A stretch of DNA of 64,000 nt, taken from Epiperipatus broadwayi (taxonomy: Eukaryota > Onychophora > Udeonychophora > Euonychophora > Peripatidae). Each line of letters begins with the position of its first letter. The first letter of the stretch is position 1. The stretch covers positions 15,314,935 through 15,378,934 of the forward strand of contig JAQFVV010012402.1 of the NCBI GenBank assembly GCA_028023455.1, in the 5' to 3' direction. Below are positions 57,176 to 64,000 of the stretch, one piece after another. The translations under genes and the position numbers were made by a program. The notes under the pieces were generated by a model. It had not been told where the DNA came from and made no database searches. It saw nothing but the letters and a program-made list of their open reading frames with translations.

Positions 57176-59660
57176 TGATTATCATTATCATATTAAAGAA
57201 ATATTCTCACATCTAATGTGCTGGTCTACTTCCTGTGCCAACTGAGTCAATTTAATTTCAACTTACCTTGGCTAACCATAAATGATGAAAGCAGATACAC
57301 TTTTTAGGGTTCTTGTCCAAACATATTGATTAGTTAAAATTATAAATTTGCTTATCATTATGTCTATTTGGACATACCCAGAAGTACTTTTCACAGTAAT
57401 AGCTAGCGGATTTGCTTCATTAGTAGTCAGATGCACTGTGTAAAATACCAGATATAGAATACTAGATTTTAAAAAATTATTAACATTTCTTCTTCCTTAA
57501 TTCATCATGAAGTAATCTAATATTGCACAATCACATTTTTGCCTTTATAAGCATTTATGATTCCATCGTATCTTGAGTTTTATGTTTTTGACAAAATGTT
57601 TTTCTAATTTTGACACTAATCTGATTATCTCCCCAATGTGTTTTCCAAAATATATTTAAAGCTTTAAACTTATTGTCCAAATTTTGATCAATCCTTTCTA
57701 TTTAAATATATTTTAATTATTTTTTTTAGTTATTTCAAAAATAAAACCTTTTTTACTTAATGTTTTCACAATAAATTTGATTTTTTAAATATACATGTAA
57801 TATATACGTTTGCGTAATTACAGTAAAATCAATGACTTAAGGGATACAAATTTTGCATTTATTACTAAAAATTACTACTGTTAGTCAATCCAATGTTTTT
57901 AATAATATATGTTTGACTTATATTTTTAGAATGGTCAAACTCATTTTACAAATTAAAGTGATGTGTGTTTGCAAAACTTAATCATCACGCACTCGATCAT
58001 AAGAGTTGATTTTTCAATTTAAACTACTCCTGCAAACATATTACACGATTATTTTAATATATCTCTACTTTGTTTAATTTCTTGAATTAAATGACTTTTT
58101 AAAGTTTCCCAAATATATTTAGTTCATATATTCTCAATTACTTAATGAAATAATCATTTAATTCTTTAATTAATTAAATTCTTCAACTATATCTTGCCAT
58201 ATTTATTTAATACTACTTACAATTAAAAAAAAAAATCAAATCAGATGTCACATGACAAAATTTAATAAGCTTGTGTTTACAAATGTTATATATAGAGTGT
58301 GTGAAGAGCTTATTTTAGCTCTATATATAATATTAATACTACTTTAAGGTCATAATTTCTTCCTATTTCTATGTTTAAGTTCTATAACTTTCTCTGTTTA
58401 ATAAATCAATTCACACACACCATAATATATTATTATTATTATTATTATTAGTAATAATAATCAATTAAATTATATAATGCCACATATTTTTTTGAGAGAT
58501 TATTGTTCTCTAAGTTATCCCATATATAGATAATGAACTCCTATAATCAGAGCTATTATATGTTCATTTTTATAATTAATTCCAATCAACAATGATCAAG
58601 TGGAACTCAAGTACATATCATTACATTTGTTGAATTCATATGTAAACATTGGTATACATGCTACAATAGTTACAATGACATTACCCAATATTAGGCCATT
58701 GTCTTGTCTTCATATCTAATTAAAATTAAATTTTCAGAACAGTTCTCTTTTTCTAATAATCTATTGTATCTTGAATATATACTACATTCACTTGCTCACT
58801 CTACTTTCTCACTTATGATCTTTGTCAATGAGAATTTTTGATTTAAAACTGAAACTGATATACAACTTATTTAGCTCTGTTACAACTTGAAATTAAAAAA
58901 AAGCTTAGAAGGTTTTTAAACTCAAGTTAATTTGTTTGTAATTATATATAATTCTGTTATTAGGGCAATAATTATTTATAATAATCTGTTTTATGTTACT
59001 GTAGATCCCTTTTATCTTTGACTAGAATTTACAAAACCCTCAGTGATTATACTTAACACTATCTTGCAGAAGCTGTTTTTTACTCTATTCAAATTATCTT
59101 AAATAATCAATAGATATTACTATACAGAAAAAGAATCAGAATTAAAACCAATTCTTTTTTTTATGTTGCACTTCAAGTATACAATAGTCAAATATGTTTA
59201 AAAAATACATATATACAAGCAACAAAGATTACAAATTATAAAATTATTATAAAAAAGCCTTTTTCGGCAAATTGTGTTTTTTGCCCTTTTCAATATGTCT
59301 CCACAATTTAAAGCACATACAGCAACATCTATATCAATACATGAGAGAAGATAGATAAACAAATGGATATCTGACATGATCTATTATGTGATTTTCCCCC
59401 TCAATTCTACTACAAAATTACTCTGTTATATATATTGAATGGATATATATCCACATATATTAATTAATTAACTATCCATTCTTTATTCATTAACCACTTA
59501 TTATTTAACTTAATGTATGTTTTGTATATATTCATACAGTTGTTTTTATTATACATGATGTAGTTTGTTTCATATATTTTACGTCTATTAACATTTTTAA
59601 TATAATCAAGAATACTTATATTATCAATACAATTTATTTTATGTCTGTTGATACTCAGGC

Positions 59661-59696
59661 ATCCTCAAACTAGTTTCTATTATCTTTATCAGTGCG
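59661..59696 (-). ncRNA. Decayed HHR-B hammerhead relic
   Basis: On - CACUGAUAAAGAUAAUA is followed by GAAACUAGUUUGAGGAU. The order is the HHR-B order, but the core is CUGAUAA, stem II is lost and C17 is U. Confidence 0.45.
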
Positions 59697-60460
59697 AACT
59701 GTATATTTAATGCTGAAAATAATGCACTAATCAATATAGCTTGACATTAGAAAGGAGTTAGAAATGTTTATTAGACCTGAAAGTACATTATCTTAATTTA
59801 TGACCGTAACCTGGAAATTATTTTGGAACATAAATATAGTAAAACTGCCATCTAATATTTATTTTTTAAGCTTACAATAGATAGCTTAAAGAGAACTGCT
59901 CCTAAAAGCCTAAGTTGAATATAAGCAAATAGTCATATGGCATTTTCTTGGCATAAAATGACCCAGTCAAAAACTGAAAAAAGTTTGCATTTAGCATAAA
60001 ACTAATCACACTAAAATATAGTTACTATTTTAGCATCAGAACAAAATAATTGTACAGGTTCAAAAATGTATTTTTTGAATTTCAAGCTATTAGTTAAATA
60101 ATATGACGGAATCAAGGTGGATGCTAATTATAGAAGCATATTAATTCCAGCTTTAAAAGTAAGGTCTTGCTGCTTAATATAAGCTAGGAAATATTCTGGG
60201 ACTATATTAGCACTTCTATATAATAATTACTGATTACTTAAACATGGTTTTGGAGTGAATAGAAATGCCCGTAAAACCATATAAGTGGAGTATAAAACCA
60301 TGTGATGTTTTGTTAGCACAAAAGTAAATGTTTTAACTGAACTGTACTAATTTTATATATAAATGTTTTCAAACTAATTATCTTGAACAATATTTTATTA
60401 TTGCAATTTGAAATGTTCAAATAGTCTAAAAAATAAATCCAAATCAAATTTACATTATGC

Positions 60461-60536
60461 TTTATTAGAATAATACATCTCTGGGTACATTTCAATTAAA
60501 CATCCGAGTTAAAACAGCAAATTAAATATTTTTATT
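60461..60536 (-). terminator. Candidate poly(A) signals of the 1112-codon gene
   Basis: AATAAA occurs on - at 60531-60536, only 8 bases past the stop, and again at 60461-60466. The second is more usual in distance. Confidence 0.35.
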
Positions 60537-60544
60537 CTATTCAG

Positions 60545-63500
60545 TCATGTTCTATAATTTCCAGTTTTGTCAGTGATCCATGTTTTATTTTGATGGCCTG
60601 GATAATTACTGTGAAAATGAACATCAGAATTTATATTACTCTGACTTAACTGCTCGGCAGGTGATCCCGATCTAGCATACTTTTTATTTTCTTTACTTCG
60701 GCATTCAAAATTAGATGAATGAGAGTGCTTGATTTTTGGTCCTGATGTCACTTGAGATGCATACTTCATTGATTCACCATGTTTTACATTAGTTGAAACT
60801 CTTCCAAAATTATCATTTAATGAATGTGATATCACTTCTGAAGCTTTAATAACTCCTGTTTCAGGAGGATGCTTATGGTTGTGAAAAGAATCGTGTTGAA
60901 ATCTAACATTTCTTGAAATGTCTTCATTCTGCAATAGTCTTGGTTTGTAAAGCAATGTGTTTTCATCCATTTCATAATGTGTAATATTGTGGGATGGTGG
61001 CATAAAATAAGTAGTTTTTATCTTTTGTATAGGCTTCTTTAAAAATTCCAAAGAAGTGTTATCACCATAAGTTATTCTTTTCCATTTTTGTGAAATATCA
61101 CCCAAATTTTTTACTTTTTTAGCTAGTAGTTTTTCTTCCCTGGAATACAAATTTTCTTTTGCTTTATATTTTTTAGATCCAAGTGGTTCTTCCAAAAATG
61201 ATTTTATTTTTGGTTTATCATCAAATTCTGACAGTTCTACTTTTGATTTTAATTTTATGGGATATGAATTGTAATTTAAAGGAAAAATTTGATTCTGTGG
61301 GATTTTATTATTGGATTGAAAAGTATGGTAGTTTTTGTTTATTTCATAATGATCTTTTATTCTTGCATTGGAATTATACAATTGTTCCTTATCTAAAATG
61401 GGTTGATGTTTCATGTCAGTCTCACTAATCTGATATCTACCAGTGAAAATATTATCCATATTAACTTTTTTATTTGACAACTTTGTATAGTCAAGACTGC
61501 GTTCTGTACAAGGAATTATTTTTTTATGAGAGAAACTAAATTCATCTTCTTCATCTTCATAAAAGTCATTTTCATGATTATACTTCAGCTGAGTGGAATT
61601 TTTTTCCAAAGGTTTATTATAAGACTTACTGATACTTTTAATAGTTACAACACTTTCATCTTGATCTGATGAAGATAAATTTAATACTTTTGGAGGATAA
61701 TTAAACTTCACACGATCATTATGGGATTGTCTATTATCAGAAATGTTCTTTTTGGAAATTACTTTCTTATTAATGAGAGAGGCTTGCATCATTTTTTGTG
61801 AAGCATTATCGTCTATTTTTGTAGAAGTAGGAATAGAACCACTCATTATTTTAACATCATTCAGCTGCTTTTTGGAAGAAGCATCTGTTGTGAAATCATT
61901 TTTGCTTATTTTGACATTCTGCAGGTTATCATGCCTAATTAGAACAAGTTCTGCATTTTTTGATGGAATAATTATCTTAGAAATAGGTTTTGAACTTTTT
62001 AGATTACATGCTTGCTGATCTCTGTTTGCTATAGTAGATGATTTAGATGAGTGAAGTGAATCACGTGATAATTTTGAAAATACTTTTTTGTCAGTTGAAT
62101 GGCTTACTTTAACCTTTGGAATGAGTTTGGAAGAGTTAGACATTTGAACTAAACTTAATGTTTGATGAACTTTTTTCATTTTTGGTGATCCAGGAAATAA
62201 AATTTTACAAACATGGCCAATTTTTTTTGACTTAATTTTATTTTCTGTGTGTTTAACAATTTTATGATGGACTCCAGCTATTTTAGATAAGTTATCTTTA
62301 TTTTGATTTATTTGATTTACATCGACTTGCCTTTCATCATTCATGCAGTTGAAAATAAAACACTTCAACTTATCTTTAGTGTAGTTATTATTTTGATATG
62401 TTTTATTTTTTTTTAATTTATTCAAATGTTTTTCTAGCATTTCAATTAGAATTTTATTGCAATCTAATGATTTTTCTTTTTTTTTCAAAGATTTGGTATT
62501 ATTTTGAGAACCTTTGATTACGATCTTTTTCTCATTATGCTTTATCAACGATTGATTCTCTAATGCATTTTTATTTCTTAAAAGTCCATCAAGACAATTT
62601 TGTTGTAATTTCTTTTTACTAGTAGCATCTTTATTTTCAGTTATATTTTCTTTTTTACACTCTTCAAGAATAATGTTTTTACCGTTATTTCTTTTTGAAA
62701 GTAAAGGTTTTTCATAGTCATTGCTATCATATACTTTTTCTACTTCATTTTTGTTTTTCATTGTTAGTTTTTTGGGGTGTTTTTCTAATTTTTTTTTTTT
62801 TTTCACAGTAGTTAGTCGATTAAATTCTAAGCTTTTTTTATCAGTAATATCTTTTATTATTTTTTCATCTGTTTTACATTTTAAATTTTCTCTTACTTTA
62901 TTTTTAATATAGATATTGAAAGTTTGATTATTTTTATTTTCTCTGCTATCAGTTGTATCAGTTTCATTAGTAGTTGAATAAATTTCAGAACGGAATACGT
63001 TATTTTTTTCACAGTTTACTTTTTTCATGTCATTTGTAAAATCATTTTCAGATTTTGCATATTCACATAAATTAATAATTTTTGCTTTTTCCTTAACAAC
63101 ACTTTTATGTATTGTGTTTGTTTCCTCTGTGATATCATTTTCAAAATTTTCTTCATAAATTTGATCTTTATTCAAATTATTTTCTTCATCTTCTTTTAGA
63201 TTCAACCCATTTATGACTATTTCAGTAGACAGGTCTTGTAAAGTATCACAATTAATTTTGTCAGCCAGATCTGGTTCATTTAAAGCTGGTTTATCACCAA
63301 ATATTGCAACGGCTGAATCTGAATATTTCTGTTTTTGGGATGAGAAACCTTTATTAAAAGAACAATAAGAAATAATGGAATAAAATATATTTTTGATACA
63401 ATTTTTATTGTTGATGACAAAAGCTTTTGGCATTGTGGTTGATGATATATCACTTTCTGCTTTATTGCTAGTACATGGATTGTTTTGTGAAACCATACAA

Positions 63501-63883
63501 GTGTGTAATGCATTTTCTAATGCACACCTCTTACTTCCTTCAATAGTTTGTACCGTATTATTAAAATTTACTAGGTTCCTTAATGAGGAAGATAATAAAT
63601 TATTTTCGCAAATTACCTCATTGTAGTTTGGATAAATATCATTTTTCTTATTTGGGAAATTCTCTACAATAATAGGATCTTTAATTATATCATAATCATT
63701 TTTACTTTTCTTTTTTGTAAAATTCTTTTGAGAAATTGGACTATTCACATTGTCATTTTTACATTTTTTATCGGTATCATTTACTGCCAACATTTTGTAG
63801 TAGTCGGAATAATCATTTGGAAGATGATATTCTCCGTCGGAATCACGTCCAATGGGAAACAATTCCGAATCAACAATACCCAT
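60545..63883 (-). CDS. Large Lys/Asn/Ser-rich protein of unknown function, 1112 aa
   Basis: One uninterrupted frame of 3339 bp on -, by far the longest in the window and with no mobile-element motif. The start is well placed: AAAAATGGG has A at -3 and G at +4, and the first residues are MGIVDSELFPIGRDSDGEYH. The protein is polar and low in hydrophobic residues, with no signal peptide or membrane segment. It has a lysine run near residue 360 (KKKKKLEKHPKK) that could be a nuclear localisation signal, an acidic DEEDE patch near 775, and more order-promoting aromatic residues in the last ~300 residues (QKWKRITYGD, TTYFMPPSHNITHYEMDE). The layout suggests a mostly disordered scaffold or nuclear protein. 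I recognise no family. Further exons may exist on either side, for example if an internal donor is used before the stop. Confidence 0.75.
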   Translation of the reverse strand: MGIVDSELFPIGRDSDGEYHLPNDYSDYYKMLAVNDTDKKCKNDNVNSPISQKNFTKKKSKNDYDIIKDPIIVENFPNKKNDIYPNYNEVICENNLLSSSLRNLVNFNNTVQTIEGSKRCALENALHTCMVSQNNPCTSNKAESDISSTTMPKAFVINNKNCIKNIFYSIISYCSFNKGFSSQKQKYSDSAVAIFGDKPALNEPDLADKINCDTLQDLSTEIVINGLNLKEDEENNLNKDQIYEENFENDITEETNTIHKSVVKEKAKIINLCEYAKSENDFTNDMKKVNCEKNNVFRSEIYSTTNETDTTDSRENKNNQTFNIYIKNKVRENLKCKTDEKIIKDITDKKSLEFNRLTTVKKKKKLEKHPKKLTMKNKNEVEKVYDSNDYEKPLLSKRNNGKNIILEECKKENITENKDATSKKKLQQNCLDGLLRNKNALENQSLIKHNEKKIVIKGSQNNTKSLKKKEKSLDCNKILIEMLEKHLNKLKKNKTYQNNNYTKDKLKCFIFNCMNDERQVDVNQINQNKDNLSKIAGVHHKIVKHTENKIKSKKIGHVCKILFPGSPKMKKVHQTLSLVQMSNSSKLIPKVKVSHSTDKKVFSKLSRDSLHSSKSSTIANRDQQACNLKSSKPISKIIIPSKNAELVLIRHDNLQNVKISKNDFTTDASSKKQLNDVKIMSGSIPTSTKIDDNASQKMMQASLINKKVISKKNISDNRQSHNDRVKFNYPPKVLNLSSSDQDESVVTIKSISKSYNKPLEKNSTQLKYNHENDFYEDEEDEFSFSHKKIIPCTERSLDYTKLSNKKVNMDNIFTGRYQISETDMKHQPILDKEQLYNSNARIKDHYEINKNYHTFQSNNKIPQNQIFPLNYNSYPIKLKSKVELSEFDDKPKIKSFLEEPLGSKKYKAKENLYSREEKLLAKKVKNLGDISQKWKRITYGDNTSLEFLKKPIQKIKTTYFMPPSHNITHYEMDENTLLYKPRLLQNEDISRNVRFQHDSFHNHKHPPETGVIKASEVISHSLNDNFGRVSTNVKHGESMKYASQVTSGPKIKHSHSSNFECRSKENKKYARSGSPAEQLSQSNINSDVHFHSNYPGHQNKTWITDKTGNYRT

Positions 63884-64000
63884 TTTTCTACAATATAAAT
63901 ATATGTTCTAAAATAAGTAATTTTATTTAATTCAAAAAAACATTCGATAAGATTTGTAAAAATTTGCAAACCAAAAAATAAAAAAAGAGTATCCTGAACA

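Larger units (their letters stand above)
57176..60540. other. Intergenic A+T-rich DNA with two ribozyme relics
   Basis: No coding region was recognised. It contains a (TAT)n run at 58427-58450, a relative of the 22.6-kb element's left flank at 58258-58300, decayed HHR-B pieces at 58806-58835 (-) and 59661-59696 (-), and a stretch near 59257-59305 like the 14.2-kb foldback arm. Confidence 0.5.

Noticed and set aside
61183-63626. Several 60-91 codon frames on +
   Set aside because: Antisense shadows of the 1112-codon frame.

Overview
This window is a strongly A+T-rich piece of nuclear DNA from an animal, most likely an invertebrate. It has almost no coding density and long introns or intergenic DNA. 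It carries animal-type mobile elements: Ty3/Gypsy LTR elements, non-LTR (LINE) elements, a tRNA-headed SINE, hAT-type non-autonomous DNA elements and a Penelope-like element with a GIY-YIG domain. I cannot place the species.

Layout. 1-7034: a decayed Ty3/Gypsy element on + (end of the 5' LTR, gag-like region, protease-RT-RNase H-integrase remnants, 3' LTR). 7-14 kb: copies of a repeat family here called HHR-A, a 496-bp hAT-like element with a perfect 8-bp target duplication, and a candidate 3'-terminal exon on - (9.7 kb) that joins in frame to a candidate 48-nt exon at 16.25 kb. 14-24 kb: foldback elements, several of a second family, HHR-B. 25.7-32.7 kb: two inverted LINE fragments, a SINE and a LINE endonuclease fragment. 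33-40 kb: more HHR-A, a 128-bp MITE and a gag-like remnant on -. 40.8-46.3 kb: a hAT-like fragment and a second gag-like remnant on -, split by a nearly perfect head-to-head inverted dimer of a Penelope-like element (42117-44928) with a 14-bp target duplication. 47.9-57.2 kb: an LTR element whose left LTR has been invaded by HHR-B and HHR-A copies. 60.5-63.9 kb: the only long intact open frame not from a mobile element, 1112 codons on -, function unknown.

Main result. Both dispersed families fold on paper into type I hammerhead ribozymes with very short stem III, the hallmark of retrozymes. HHR-B includes a tandem copy in which two intact ribozymes delimit a 438-nt unit, predicting a 438-nt RNA circle. 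HHR-A has a tRNA-like B box downstream of its ribozyme. HHR-A, HHR-B and the Penelope-like element share an unusual architecture: 5'-truncated copies joined head to head with 3' ends outward. The HHR-B and Penelope insertions that can be delimited have 12-14 bp target duplications. The inference is that a Penelope-like reverse transcriptase/endonuclease mobilises these ribozyme RNAs and that template switching at the 5' end makes the inverted dimers. Motif, stem and boundary observations come from reading the sequence; ribozyme activity, RNA circles and the mobilising enzyme are inference.
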